A stretch of DNA of 64,000 nt from Schlegelella_A sp031360885 (GTDB taxonomy: Bacteria; Pseudomonadota; Gammaproteobacteria; Burkholderiales; Burkholderiaceae_C), in contig JANMCC010000094.1 in the NCBI GenBank assembly GCA_031360885.1, positions 9,488-73,487 of the forward strand, in the 5' to 3' direction. The position numbers were made by a program, and so were the translations under genes. Position 1 is the stretch's first letter, and every line of letters begins with the position of its first letter. Below are positions 1-9,465 of the stretch, piece by piece. The notes beneath the pieces are model-generated. The model had not been told where the DNA came from, searched no databases, and saw only the letters and a list, made by a program, of their open reading frames with translations.

Positions 1-530
1 CCGATCGCCAGGCTCGCCAGCACGTCGGTCTGCCAGTGGCCGCGGACCTTGACCCGCGCGATCGCGTCGTAGACCGGAAGCAGCTCGAGCGCCCAGACCG
101 CCGGGTGCTCGCCTGCGTACTCGAGCACCAGGGGGGTGACGGCAGTGCTGATCAACATCACCTCGCCGCTCGGGAAGCTCTTGTTGCCGTGCCCCTGGAA
201 CCAGCGGTTCGGGTTGTCTGTTTCCGAGGGTCGGATCCGGGAGAAGGTGAGCTTCATCGCCTCCGAAGTGACTGCGCCGATGGCCATCGCGTCGACCGAC
301 TGCCAGAGGGTGCGACCGAACCGATCGTCGCTGCCCTCCCACAAGGCGCCGCCCAGGACGAGCAGGATCGTGCTGTTCTCCAGCAGGAGCTGGTTGCTTC
401 GCTTCCAGATGCCGCTGTCGTCGAAGCGGACCCGGTGGTCGATTCCACCGGCGCGCGCCGGTGACGCCTGGGCGGCCAGGAAGACGCCGAGGACAACAAC
501 TGCAAGAACGCGGAGGGGGGACCGGAACAC
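1..530 (-). CDS. PAP2-family phosphatase, C-terminus beyond window edge
   Basis: Read on the minus strand from a GTG at 530, this gives a hydrophobic N-terminal signal-like segment ending near ASPARA, then a PAP2 (acid phosphatase/lipid phosphatase) core. Three signature motifs are visible: KLTFSRIRP, FPSGE (the usual PSGH with Glu in place of His, a variant I recall from other family members) and an Arg-x5-His-x3-Asp motif within RVKVRGHWQTDV. The frame stays open to base 1, so the C-terminus is missing only because the window ends. The likely product is an exported or membrane-associated phosphatase of unknown substrate. An AAGGAG lies about 19 nt before the GTG, which is far, so the start is uncertain. 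Confidence 0.8.
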   Translation of the reverse strand, partial: MFRSPLRVLAVVVLGVFLAAQASPARAGGIDHRVRFDDSGIWKRSNQLLLENSTILLVLGGALWEGSDDRFGRTLWQSVDAMAIGAVTSEAMKLTFSRIRPSETDNPNRWFQGHGNKSFPSGEVMLISTAVTPLVLEYAGEHPAVWALELLPVYDAIARVKVRGHWQTDVLASLAI

Positions 531-568
531 GATCCGAGTCTGCGGGCGGCTCCTTAAGCGGGACTTAA

Positions 569-2197
569 CTAGCGGCGGATGACGTAGCGGCGAATCCGCG
601 GCGGCTCCTCGCCCTGGTGGAAGCCCAGTCGGCGCTCGCGCAGCGCAAGGTCTGCGGCCGTGGCGCGGTGGAAGCGCCGCAGGTGCTCGGTCCACGATTC
701 GTCGACGACTTCCTCGACGAACCGCGCCGGCTCGCCGATATCGTTCAGCAGCTGCCAGCCGATCGCGCCCTGGCTCAGGCGCGCCCGCCGCGATTCCTGC
801 ATCACGAGCACGAAGGCCTCGGTGCGCAGCGGATCGATCAGGTACTCGACGGTCGTGACGACGCGCCCGTCTTCCTGAGGAGCGACGGTGGGCCGCGCCG
901 CCCAGCCGGCCCGGGCGGGGCTCATGTCGGCCTCCTCGTCGGCGCTGTCGGTCACGAAGCGCACCGCCAGCAGCATGACGAGGACGCCGCTGACCGCCGC
1001 GGACACGAGCGCCGTCTGCACCGTGCCGACGGTGGCGACCTGGCCCCACAGCGCGGCGCCGAGGGCGCTCGCGCCCATGATCGCCATCTGATAGCTCGCC
1101 ATGGCGCGCGCCCGCACCCAGTTGGGCAGGGACATCTGGGCCGAGACCGAGAGCGAGTTCGCCACGGTGATCCAGGCCATGCCCGCGGCGAGCATCGCCG
1201 GCATCGCCACCCAGGCATTCGGCGCGATCGCCATCACCGCCGTGGCCGCCGACTGGACCACGGTGCCGCCGATCACGAGGCCGTCGCGGCCATGCGACTG
1301 GCGAAGGCGCGGCAGCGCGAGCACCGCGACGATCGCGCCGGCGCCCATGCTCGCGAGAAGCAGGGTGAAGGTCCCGGCATCGCCGCCGGGCAGCCCGCGC
1401 GCCAGCAGCGGCAGCAGCGCCAGCAGGACCGTGGAGTGGAGGAAGAAGATCGAGACCCGGGTGAGCACCGCGCGCATTCGCGGCGACTGGCGGACGAACT
1501 GCACGCCGACCCGCATCGCGCCGAGGAGACGCTCCCGGCCGAGAGGATTGGGCTGGTGCTCGTGGCGCCAGCGCAGGATCGCGAAGGCCGAGAGCAGCGA
1601 CAGCACGGCATTGAGCGCGAACACCCAGACGCTGCCGGCGCTGGCGATCAGCGCTCCCGCCACCAGCGGCCCGACGATGCGCGACAGGTTCATCGCCACG
1701 CCGTTGAGGGCGAGCGCCGCCGCGAGCTGGGTTCTCGGCACCAGGTCGGGCACGATCGCGGCGAACACCGGCCAGCGCGACGCCAGGCCGACGCCATTGG
1801 CGAAGACGAGCAGCAGCAGCAAGGGCGCGGTCATGAGCCCCGATGCGGTGGCCGCGCACAGGGCAGCCGCGGTGGCCGCCAGCCAGAGCTGCGTCGCCAC
1901 GAGCAGCCGCCTGCGATCGACGATGTCGGCGAGGGCGCCGCTCGGCAGCCCGAGGAGGAACACGGGCAAGGTCGAGGCCGACTGCACGAGGGCCACCCAG
2001 ATCGGCGTGCTCGTCAGGGTGGTCATCGTCCAGGCCGCCGCCACGTCGGTCATCCACATGCACAGGTTGGCGGTGAGCCAGGTGCTCCACAGCAGGCGAA
2101 AGACCGGCACGCCCAGCGGCTCGAGCGCGGTGACCGAGCGCCTCGATGCGGCGGGCCGCGGCTCGGCGGAGCCCTCCTCGGGCGGAATGGACGACAT
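569..2197 (-). CDS. MFS exporter (MFS_3/EntS-like) with C-terminal ABM-like domain
   Basis: The 542-residue protein begins with a short polar tail, then has about 12 hydrophobic segments (roughly residues 30-430) with an MFS loop signature near GALADIVDRRRLL. After the membrane part comes a soluble tail of about 90 residues (TVEYLIDP...SWTEHLRRFHRAT) resembling the antibiotic-biosynthesis-monooxygenase-type domain often appended to MFS_3 proteins. It is probably a drug or small-molecule efflux transporter; the substrate cannot be told from sequence. It is transcribed divergently from soeA across about 80 bp, so the two may share a control region. Confidence 0.85.
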   Translation of the reverse strand: MSSIPPEEGSAEPRPAASRRSVTALEPLGVPVFRLLWSTWLTANLCMWMTDVAAAWTMTTLTSTPIWVALVQSASTLPVFLLGLPSGALADIVDRRRLLVATQLWLAATAAALCAATASGLMTAPLLLLLVFANGVGLASRWPVFAAIVPDLVPRTQLAAALALNGVAMNLSRIVGPLVAGALIASAGSVWVFALNAVLSLLSAFAILRWRHEHQPNPLGRERLLGAMRVGVQFVRQSPRMRAVLTRVSIFFLHSTVLLALLPLLARGLPGGDAGTFTLLLASMGAGAIVAVLALPRLRQSHGRDGLVIGGTVVQSAATAVMAIAPNAWVAMPAMLAAGMAWITVANSLSVSAQMSLPNWVRARAMASYQMAIMGASALGAALWGQVATVGTVQTALVSAAVSGVLVMLLAVRFVTDSADEEADMSPARAGWAARPTVAPQEDGRVVTTVEYLIDPLRTEAFVLVMQESRRARLSQGAIGWQLLNDIGEPARFVEEVVDESWTEHLRRFHRATAADLALRERRLGFHQGEEPPRIRRYVIRR

Positions 2198-2277
2198 GGG
2201 GAAAGACTACCCGCCTTTGCACCCCGGCATTGCTACGATCGCCGGCGCACGAGCTTCCCGCTCGCCCGGAGCCCCGC

Positions 2278-5208
2278 TTGTTCAAATTCCTCTCGCGAGG
2301 GCCGTCCCACGACCCGCTCGCGCCGCCGGTGCCCGGCGCGGTGACCGACATCAAGACCACGACCTGCTACATGTGCGCCTGCCGCTGCGGCATCCGGGTG
2401 CACCTTCGCGACGGCGAGCTGCGCTACATCGACGGCAACCCGAACCATCCGATCAACCGCGGCGTGATCTGCGCCAAGGGCGCTTCGGGGATCATGAAGC
2501 AGGTGTCGCCGGCGCGGCTCACCCGGCCGCTGTTGCGCAAGGCCGGCAGCGAGCGCGGCGCCGGCGAGTTCGAGCCGATCTCGTGGGAGCGCGCCTTCCA
2601 GATCCTCGAGGACCGGCTGGCGAAGATCCGCGCCACCGACCCGAAGAAATTCGCGCTCTTCACCGGCCGCGACCAGATGCAGGCGCTGACCGGGCTGTTC
2701 GCGCGCAACTTCGGCACCCCCAACTACGCGGCGCACGGCGGCTTCTGCTCGGTGAACATGGCGGCCGGCATGATCTACACGATCGGCGGCAGCTTCTGGG
2801 AGTTCGGCGGACCCGACCTCGAGCGCGCGAAGCTGTTCGTGATGATCGGCACCGCCGAGGACCACCACTCGAACCCGCTGAAGATCGCGATCTCGAAGTT
2901 CAAGCGCCAGGGCGGCCGCTTCATCTCGATCAACCCGGTGCGCACCGGCTACTCGGCTATCGCCGACGAGTGGATCCCGATCAAGCCGGGCACCGACGGC
3001 GCGCTCTTCATGGCGCTGCTGCACGAGCTGATCGCCAGCGACCGCATCGACCACGCCTTCCTCAAGCGCTTCACCAACGCGCCGCAGCTCGTGCTGCTCG
3101 AGACCGGCTGCGATCGCGAAGGCATGTTCGCGCACGACCCCGACCCGGCGAAGGGCGCGCCCGGCGACGGCCGGAATCCGCACAACAAGCTGGTCTTCGA
3201 CAAGAGCGATGGCCTCATCAAGGCGGCCTACCCCGAAGGCATCGCCCCGGGCTGCGACCCCGCGCTCGAGGGCCACTACACGCTGGCCGACGGCCGCCGG
3301 GTCGCGCCCGCGTTCCAGCTCCTGCGCGAGCGCGTCGCGCCGTGCACGCCCGAATGGGCCGCGGCGTTCACGGGCATTCCGGCGGCGCGCATCGTCAAGC
3401 TCGCCCACGAGCTCGGCGCCGCCGCGTTTGAGCAGGCGTTCGAGCTGCCGATTCCCTGGACCGACGCGTGGGGCGCGAAGCACGCGACGACGCAGGCCCG
3501 GCCGGTCGCCTTCCACGCCATGCGCGGGCTCGCCGCGCACTCGAACGGCTTCCAGACGGTGCGCGCGCTGGCGGTGCTGATGAGCGTGCTCGGCACCATC
3601 GACGCGCCGGGCGGCTTTCGCCACAAGGCGCCGTACCCGCGCCACATCGTGCCGAACTTTCGCGCCTTCAATTCGCCCGACATGATCAAGCCGAACACGC
3701 CGCTCAACGCGGCGCCGCTCGGCTTTCCGGCCAACCCCGAGGAGCTGGCGATCTGCGAGGACGGCACGCCGATGCGCATCGACCACGCGTTCTCGTGGGA
3801 GCACCCGCTCTCGGCGCACGGCCTCATGCACACGGTGATCACCAACGCCACCCGCGGCGATCCGTACCGGCTCGACACGCTCATGATCTTCATGGCCAAC
3901 ATGGCCTGGAACTCGACCATGAACACGATGGCCGTGCGCGAGATGCTCAACGCCAGGGACGACGGCGGCGAGTTCAAGCTTCCCTTCCTCGTCGTCTGCG
4001 ACGCGTTCCAGAGCGAGACCGTCGCCTTCGCCGACCTGGTGCTGCCCGACACCACCTACCTCGAGCGCCACGACGTGATGAGCATGCTCGACCGGCCGAT
4101 CTCGGAGTTCGAGGGCCCGGCCGATTCGGTTCGCGTGCCGGTGCTGCCGCCGCTCGGCGAATGCAAGCCTTTCCAGGAGGTGCTGGTGGAGCTGGCGTCG
4201 CGCCTGAAGCTGCCGGCCTTCACCGGCGCGGGCGGCGAGCGCAAGTTCAAGGACTACCCCGACTTCGTCGTCAACTACGAGACGCAGCCGGGCATCGGCT
4301 TTCTGATGGGCTGGCGCGGCGCCGACGGCAGCCAGCACCTGCGCGGCGCGCCCAACCCGAAGCAGTGGGAGATGTACGCGAACAACGATTGCGTCTTCAG
4401 CTACCACCTGCCCGAGACGATGCACTACATGCGCAACTGGAACCGCGAGTACCTCGACTTCGCCAAGGACAAGGGCTGGCGGCAGAAGAACGACGTCGTC
4501 CAGCTCGCCCTCTACAGCGACACCCTGCAGTCGTTCCGCCTCGCAGCGAAGGGCCAGACCGCCGGCCGGCAGCCGCCCGAGCACCTGCGCGAGCGCATCG
4601 CCACCTACTTCGATCCGCTGCCGTTCTGGTATGCGCCGCTCGAGGACGCGGCCGTCGACACCGAGGCCTACCCGCTCAATGCGATCACGCAGCGGCCGAT
4701 GGCGATGTACCACTCGTGGGACTCGCAGAACGCCTGGCTGCGCCAGATCCACAGCCACAACTACCTGCACGTCAACCCGCTCACCGCGCGGAAGGCAGGC
4801 ATCGCCGACGGCGGCTGGTGCTGGGCCGAGAGCGCCTGGGGGCGCGTGCGCTGCATGCTGCGCTACAGCGAGGCGGTGGAGCCAGGCACGGTCTGGACCT
4901 GGAACGCGATCGGCAAGGCCGACGGTGCGTGGCAGCTCGCACCCGGTGCCGACGAGGCGAGGAAAGGCTTCCTCCTCAACCACCTGATCAACGACGAGCT
5001 GCCGCACGGCAGCGGCGGCACGATCAGCAATTCGGATCCCGTGACCGGCCAGGCGGGCTGGTACGACGTGCGCGTGCGCCTCGTGCCCGCCGAGCCCGAG
5101 CCGCTCGAGGCGAGCTCGCCCCAGTTCGCGGCGACGCCGGCGCCGCCCGGCGTGCGCGGCACGAGAGCGAACCCGACGGCCTGGTTCGCCGGGCGGCGCA
5201 AGCCATGA
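2278..5208 (+). CDS. soeA: Sulfite dehydrogenase molybdopterin subunit SoeA
   Basis: This is a molybdopterin-guanine-dinucleotide oxidoreductase of about 976 residues. The N-terminus has the 4Fe-4S pattern C-x2-C-x3-C (CYMCACRC) with a fourth Cys in GVICAKG, and no Tat signal precedes it, so the enzyme should face the cytoplasm. The domain order is 4Fe-4S, molybdopterin core, then the C-terminal dinucleotide-binding domain (around IHSHNYLHVNPLTARKAG). The TTG at 2278 was chosen because a CGGAG lies about 6 nt upstream and it gives the length usual for SoeA; GTGs further in would also be possible. The stop overlaps the soeB start (ATGA). Family knowledge: SoeABC oxidises sulfite to sulfate and feeds the quinone pool. 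A related polysulfide/thiosulfate-type enzyme cannot be wholly excluded. Confidence 0.88.
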   Translation: MFKFLSRGPSHDPLAPPVPGAVTDIKTTTCYMCACRCGIRVHLRDGELRYIDGNPNHPINRGVICAKGASGIMKQVSPARLTRPLLRKAGSERGAGEFEPISWERAFQILEDRLAKIRATDPKKFALFTGRDQMQALTGLFARNFGTPNYAAHGGFCSVNMAAGMIYTIGGSFWEFGGPDLERAKLFVMIGTAEDHHSNPLKIAISKFKRQGGRFISINPVRTGYSAIADEWIPIKPGTDGALFMALLHELIASDRIDHAFLKRFTNAPQLVLLETGCDREGMFAHDPDPAKGAPGDGRNPHNKLVFDKSDGLIKAAYPEGIAPGCDPALEGHYTLADGRRVAPAFQLLRERVAPCTPEWAAAFTGIPAARIVKLAHELGAAAFEQAFELPIPWTDAWGAKHATTQARPVAFHAMRGLAAHSNGFQTVRALAVLMSVLGTIDAPGGFRHKAPYPRHIVPNFRAFNSPDMIKPNTPLNAAPLGFPANPEELAICEDGTPMRIDHAFSWEHPLSAHGLMHTVITNATRGDPYRLDTLMIFMANMAWNSTMNTMAVREMLNARDDGGEFKLPFLVVCDAFQSETVAFADLVLPDTTYLERHDVMSMLDRPISEFEGPADSVRVPVLPPLGECKPFQEVLVELASRLKLPAFTGAGGERKFKDYPDFVVNYETQPGIGFLMGWRGADGSQHLRGAPNPKQWEMYANNDCVFSYHLPETMHYMRNWNREYLDFAKDKGWRQKNDVVQLALYSDTLQSFRLAAKGQTAGRQPPEHLRERIATYFDPLPFWYAPLEDAAVDTEAYPLNAITQRPMAMYHSWDSQNAWLRQIHSHNYLHVNPLTARKAGIADGGWCWAESAWGRVRCMLRYSEAVEPGTVWTWNAIGKADGAWQLAPGADEARKGFLLNHLINDELPHGSGGTISNSDPVTGQAGWYDVRVRLVPAEPEPLEASSPQFAATPAPPGVRGTRANPTAWFAGRRKP

Positions 5209-5975
5209 TCGATTGGCTGAAGAATCTGTTCGCAGCGCCGCCGGCGATCGTCGACGCCGCGACGACAGGCACCGACCACGGCCCCTCGACGACGCTCGCC
5301 CGGCAGCTCGCGCTGGTGATCGACCTCAACGTTTGCGTCGGCTGCCACGCCTGCGTGACCTCGTGCAAGGAATGGAACACCTCGGGCTCGGCCGGGCCGC
5401 TGGTCGACGAGAACGTCTACGGCGCCAATCCCACCGGCACCTTCTTCAACCGGGTGCAGACCTACGAGGCCGGCATCTTCCCGGGCACCGACACGATCCA
5501 CTTCCCGAAGAGCTGCCTGCACTGCGAGGAGCCGCCCTGCGTGCCGGTGTGCCCCACGGGCGCGAGCTACAAGCGGGCGGAGGACGGCATCGTCCTCGTC
5601 GACTACGACAAGTGCATCGGCTGCAAGTACTGCGCCTGGGCCTGCCCGTACGGCGCCCGCGAGATCGACGAGGCGCGGCAGGTGATGACCAAGTGCACGC
5701 TGTGCGTCGACCGCATCCACGACCCCGCGCTGGCGCAGGAAGACCGCAAGCCCGCCTGCGTGAAGGCCTGCCCCACCGGGGCGCGCCTGTTCGGCGACGT
5801 CAAGGATCCGGACTCGGAAGTCTCGATCGCCATCCGCGAGCGCGGCGGCTATTCGCTGATGCCCGAGTGGGGCACGAAGCCGGCGAACCAGTACCTGCCG
5901 CGCCGGATCACCGAGGTCGCGGGTACGCCGGCACGCCCGCTCGCATCGCCTGAAGCGCCGAACGCCGAGTCGTGA
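5205..5975 (+). CDS. soeB: Sulfite dehydrogenase iron-sulfur subunit SoeB
   Basis: The 256-residue ferredoxin-like electron-transfer subunit has four Cys clusters: CVGCHACVTSC, CLHCEEPPCVPVCP, CIGCKYCAWACP and CTLC...CVKACP. This is the four 4Fe-4S arrangement of DmsB/NrfC-type proteins. There is no signal peptide, in keeping with a cytoplasmic complex. The start ATG overlaps the soeA stop and the stop overlaps the GTG start of soeC, so translation of the three is coupled. It should pass electrons from the SoeA molybdenum site to the SoeC quinone-binding membrane subunit. Confidence 0.9.
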   Translation: MIDWLKNLFAAPPAIVDAATTGTDHGPSTTLARQLALVIDLNVCVGCHACVTSCKEWNTSGSAGPLVDENVYGANPTGTFFNRVQTYEAGIFPGTDTIHFPKSCLHCEEPPCVPVCPTGASYKRAEDGIVLVDYDKCIGCKYCAWACPYGAREIDEARQVMTKCTLCVDRIHDPALAQEDRKPACVKACPTGARLFGDVKDPDSEVSIAIRERGGYSLMPEWGTKPANQYLPRRITEVAGTPARPLASPEAPNAES

Positions 5976-6907
5976 ATCCCGCCTTCTCGGTCGTCTTCTT
6001 CACGACCCTCGCCGGGATCGCGCAAGGCCTCGTCGTCGCCCTCGCGCTCGCCGCGCTCGGCGGACTGACCGTCGGTGCCGGATTCACCGCAGCGATGCTC
6101 GCCGCCGCCGCCACGCTGCTCGTGGCCGGCCTCGGCTGCTCGTTCCTCCACCTCGGGCGCCCCGAGCGGGCGTGGCGGGCGGCGACGATGTGGCGGACCT
6201 CGTGGCTCTCGCGCGAGGTGATCGTGCTGCCCGCGTTCATCGCCGTCGTCGCCTTGTGGGGTGTGGCCGTGCAGATGGGCGCCGCCCCCGGGTGGACGCG
6301 ATTCGCCTTGCCCGCCCTCGCGCTCGTCCTCGCCGCGCTGCTCTGGCTGTGCACGGCGATGATCTACGCGTGCCTGCGCTTCATCGAGGAGTGGGCGCAT
6401 CCGCTCACGCTCGCGGGGTTCGTGCTCGTCGGCCTGTCGTCAGGCTTCCTGCTCGCCACCGCCGCGGCCGAGGTCGCCGGCGAAGGCGCGCTGTCGCGCT
6501 GGTGCGGCCCGGCGGCTCTCGTCGCCACGATCCTGGCCGGCTGTGCGCGCCTGCTGGCGCTGCGCCGAAATGCGCGCATCCGCCATCGCTCGACGCTGCA
6601 GTCGGCCACCGGCATCACCGCAGCGCGGCTGGTGCAGACCTCGATGGGCATGTCGGCCGGCTCGTTCAACACGCGCGAGTTCTTCCATCGCGCCTCGGCC
6701 GCCGGAATGCGGCGCGCCCGGATGCTGCTCGTCGTCCTCGGCTTCGCCTTGCCGGCGATGCTTGCCGCGGTCGGCCTCGTCGCGGCGACGCCCTGGCCCT
6801 GGCTCGCCGCGGCGGTCGTGCAGCTGCCCGGGCTGATCGTCGATCGCTGGTACTTCTTCGCGCAGGCGAAGCACCCGCAGAACCTGTACTACCAGGTCGT
6901 CTCCTGA
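5972..6907 (+). CDS. soeC: Sulfite dehydrogenase membrane anchor SoeC (DmsC-like)
   Basis: The 311-residue integral membrane protein has about eight hydrophobic helices and starts with MNPAFSVVFFTTLAG, a beginning typical of SoeC. It contains the DmsC-family stretch FLHLGRPERAWRA. It starts at a GTG overlapping the soeB stop (GTGA). In the family this subunit anchors SoeAB on the inner face of the cytoplasmic membrane and delivers electrons to quinone. No maturation chaperone gene follows; the next clear gene is on the other strand. Confidence 0.88.
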   Translation: MNPAFSVVFFTTLAGIAQGLVVALALAALGGLTVGAGFTAAMLAAAATLLVAGLGCSFLHLGRPERAWRAATMWRTSWLSREVIVLPAFIAVVALWGVAVQMGAAPGWTRFALPALALVLAALLWLCTAMIYACLRFIEEWAHPLTLAGFVLVGLSSGFLLATAAAEVAGEGALSRWCGPAALVATILAGCARLLALRRNARIRHRSTLQSATGITAARLVQTSMGMSAGSFNTREFFHRASAAGMRRARMLLVVLGFALPAMLAAVGLVAATPWPWLAAAVVQLPGLIVDRWYFFAQAKHPQNLYYQVVS

Positions 6908-7393
6908 GGAGAGAGATCTGCGGCCGGCAGGTCAGTGACCCGGAGCCGCCGGCGCCGGGAACCTTCGGCGTAAAGCAGGGAGCAGGTGATCTCGCGCGAA
7001 TCGAAGGTCGGCTCCCGTGAATCGCAGCGTCGATGCGCTGGTTCGAGAGCGCCGCCGCACGCGCAAGCGCGGCATGCTGCGAGTCGTCGTCGACATCGCA
7101 GTCATGCGTCTCGCCGCTGGAAAGAAACGCCCGGTGAATGACTCGTCCGCGCCAGCGACCGTCCTTCTCGATGGCGGTGGCCAGCAAGAGCTTCGGGGCT
7201 ATCGCGATGAAGACCCTGCTTCCTGTAGCTCGACTCTCGGCCATATGGCGGCGCATTCTCGGCGTCGCCGGTGACGTGCGCGTGATGCAGGAGACGAGCC
7301 GTCATGCGCGTACGGCCTCGCCCGCGTCGCCGTGGCGTCATCGAACGCCAACGTCGGCTTCGCCATCTCATCGAGTGGCCCTCCTTCGGCCTG
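6908..7393. other. 486-bp stretch without a confident gene
   Basis: It lies between convergent soeC and tkt. Short frames exist on both strands. One minus-strand frame (about 7256 down to 7000) reads RVFIAIAPKLLLAT and could be a degraded fragment of a repeat-type beta-propeller protein, but the similarity is too weak to call. No strong terminator or tRNA was seen. Confidence 0.5.
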
Positions 7394-9445
7394 TCATTTG
7401 AGCGACGCTAGCAATTTTCGAGCTCTCAGAACCACGTTGTCGACGGCAAAACCGAACTGATCGAGAAGAACGTTGGCTGGAGCTGAAGCACCGTACCGAT
7501 CAAGGCCGATCATGTCTCCGAGCGCACCTGTGTATCGGCGCCACCCCTGCTCGACGCCAAGCTCGACAGCAAGGCGTGCGGTTACGTCGCGCGGGAGTAC
7601 GTCGTCCTGGTAACTTTGCGGCTGCGCCTCGAAGAGGTCCCAGCTCGGCATCGAGACGCAACGAACGGCCACCCCATCGGTCTGCAGTTGCTCGGCCGCG
7701 GCCAGAATCAAGCTGACCTCAGACCCGCTGGCGATGAGAATCAGCGTCGGCCGACGGCTCGTCGCATCGCTGAGCACATAGGCGCCCCGGCGCAAGCCCT
7801 CCGCGCTGGCGTACCGGACGCGGTCGAGAGTCGCGACCTCTTGTCGAGTCAGGACGAGCAGGACCGGGCGATCGCGCATTTCCACGGCTACTTGCCAAGC
7901 CACCGCGGTTTCGTTGGCGTCACCCGGGCGGATGACGGTGATCCCGGGGACGGCGCGCAAGCTGGCCAGCTGCTCGATCGGCTGATGGGTCGGCCCGTCT
8001 TCGCCGAGCGCGACGCTGTCGTGCGTGAAGACATGGATGACGCGCAAGCCCATCAGCGCGGCCAAGCGAATTGCCGGCCGCATGTAGTCGGAAAAGATCA
8101 GGAACGTCGAACCGTAGGCGATGAAGCCGCCATGCGCGGCCAGGCCATTGACGATGCCGCCCATCGCGTGCTCGCGAACGCCGAAGTGGACGTTGCGCCC
8201 TGCATAGCCCCAACCGCCCGCATCCGACCCTTCGCTGTCCTGGCCGGGAAGCAACGGCGGATTGAAGTCGCCGTGTCCTTTCAGCTCGGTGTGCGTCGAG
8301 GGGTCGAGGTCGGCCGAGCCGCCCACGAGTGCGGGCAGCGTGGCCGCGATCGCATTCATCACCTTGCCGCCCGCGACACGCGTCGCCATCCCTTTTGCAT
8401 CGGCGGGGAAGACCGGAATGTCGGCGTTCCAACCGCCGGGCAACTCGTCGTTCAGCCGCGAAAAGAGCTGCGTCGCCAGATCGGGAAATGCCTTCGTGAA
8501 GGCCTCCACCCTGCCCTTCCATTCCGACTCGGCCTTGGCGCCGCGCGCGAGTGCCTCGCGAAATCTCGCCAGCGCAGGCTCCGGCACGAAGAAGGTCGGC
8601 TCGCTCGGCCAGCCGAGCTTTTCCTTGGTCCTCTTCACGTCGGCGATGCCGAGCGGCGAGCCGTGCGCCTTGAAGCTGTCCTGCTCGGGCGAGCCGAAGC
8701 CGAGATGCGTGCGCACGAGAACGAGCGTCGGCCGCGTGGTCTGGACGCGCGCAGCATCGAGCGCCGCACGTATCGCGTTCAAATCATTGCCGTCGCCGAC
8801 CTCGATCGTCTGCCAGCCGTAAGCCTCGAAGCGTCGCGCCCGATCCTCCGAAAAGGTCATGTCGGTTCCCGCCGACAACGTCACCGAGTTGTTGTCGTAG
8901 AGACAGACGAGCTTGGCAAGCTTCAGGTGGCCGGCCAGCGACGCGGCTTCCGAGGCCACGCCTTCCATCAGGTCGCCGTCGCTGACGATGGCCCACGTCC
9001 GATGATCGATGATCGTGTGACCGTCGCGGTTGTAGCGCGCTGCGAGATGGGCCTCGGCGATCGCCATGCCGACCGCATTGGCGAGGCCCTGGCCGAGCGG
9101 CCCAGTGGTGACTTCGACGCCCGCCGTATGACCACGCTCGGGATGCCCGGGTGCCTTGCTGCCCCATTGGCGAAACTGCTTGATGTCGTCGAGCGAGAGG
9201 TCGTAGCCGGTCACGTGCAGCAGGCTGTAGAGCAGCGCCGAGCCGTGGCCCGCCGAGAGCACGAACCGATCCCGGTCCGGCCAGAGCGGGTTGGCCGGGT
9301 TGTGCTTGAGCTGCTTCCACAGCGCATAAGCCATAGGCGCGGCGCCGAGCGGCAAGCCCGGGTGGCCGCTGTTCGCCTTCTGCACCATGTCGACCGACAG
9401 GAAGCGCAGGGTATCGACGCATTGCTGGTCGAGTGTGTCCAACAT
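7394..9445 (-). CDS. tkt: Transketolase
   Basis: The 683-residue thiamine-diphosphate enzyme has the length usual for bacterial transketolase. Visible landmarks are the N-terminal GHPGLPLGAAPMAYALW, GHGSALLYSLLH, the ThDP-binding VSDGDLMEGVASEA and the pyrimidine-domain VREHAMGGI. It exchanges two-carbon units between ketose and aldose phosphates in the pentose phosphate and Calvin-type cycles. It is the last gene of a minus-strand operon gnd-tal-pgm-fba-tkt, 20 bp downstream of fba. A good ribosome site (GAAGGA) precedes the ATG. It is probably an accessory copy, since a housekeeping tkt would be expected elsewhere; that is inference. Confidence 0.95.
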   Translation of the reverse strand: MLDTLDQQCVDTLRFLSVDMVQKANSGHPGLPLGAAPMAYALWKQLKHNPANPLWPDRDRFVLSAGHGSALLYSLLHVTGYDLSLDDIKQFRQWGSKAPGHPERGHTAGVEVTTGPLGQGLANAVGMAIAEAHLAARYNRDGHTIIDHRTWAIVSDGDLMEGVASEAASLAGHLKLAKLVCLYDNNSVTLSAGTDMTFSEDRARRFEAYGWQTIEVGDGNDLNAIRAALDAARVQTTRPTLVLVRTHLGFGSPEQDSFKAHGSPLGIADVKRTKEKLGWPSEPTFFVPEPALARFREALARGAKAESEWKGRVEAFTKAFPDLATQLFSRLNDELPGGWNADIPVFPADAKGMATRVAGGKVMNAIAATLPALVGGSADLDPSTHTELKGHGDFNPPLLPGQDSEGSDAGGWGYAGRNVHFGVREHAMGGIVNGLAAHGGFIAYGSTFLIFSDYMRPAIRLAALMGLRVIHVFTHDSVALGEDGPTHQPIEQLASLRAVPGITVIRPGDANETAVAWQVAVEMRDRPVLLVLTRQEVATLDRVRYASAEGLRRGAYVLSDATSRRPTLILIASGSEVSLILAAAEQLQTDGVAVRCVSMPSWDLFEAQPQSYQDDVLPRDVTARLAVELGVEQGWRRYTGALGDMIGLDRYGASAPANVLLDQFGFAVDNVVLRARKLLASLK

Positions 9446-9465
9446 GGAGTTTCCTTCGCTGCGAT

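Noticed and set aside
2233..5007. Long minus-strand frame opposite soeA
   Set aside because: It is antisense to a well-supported gene and reads as His/Arg/Val-rich sequence without any family motif, as expected in GC-rich DNA.
6666..7256. Minus-strand frame with a possible beta-propeller fragment
   Set aside because: Only about 25 residues look plausible and half of the frame is antisense to soeC.
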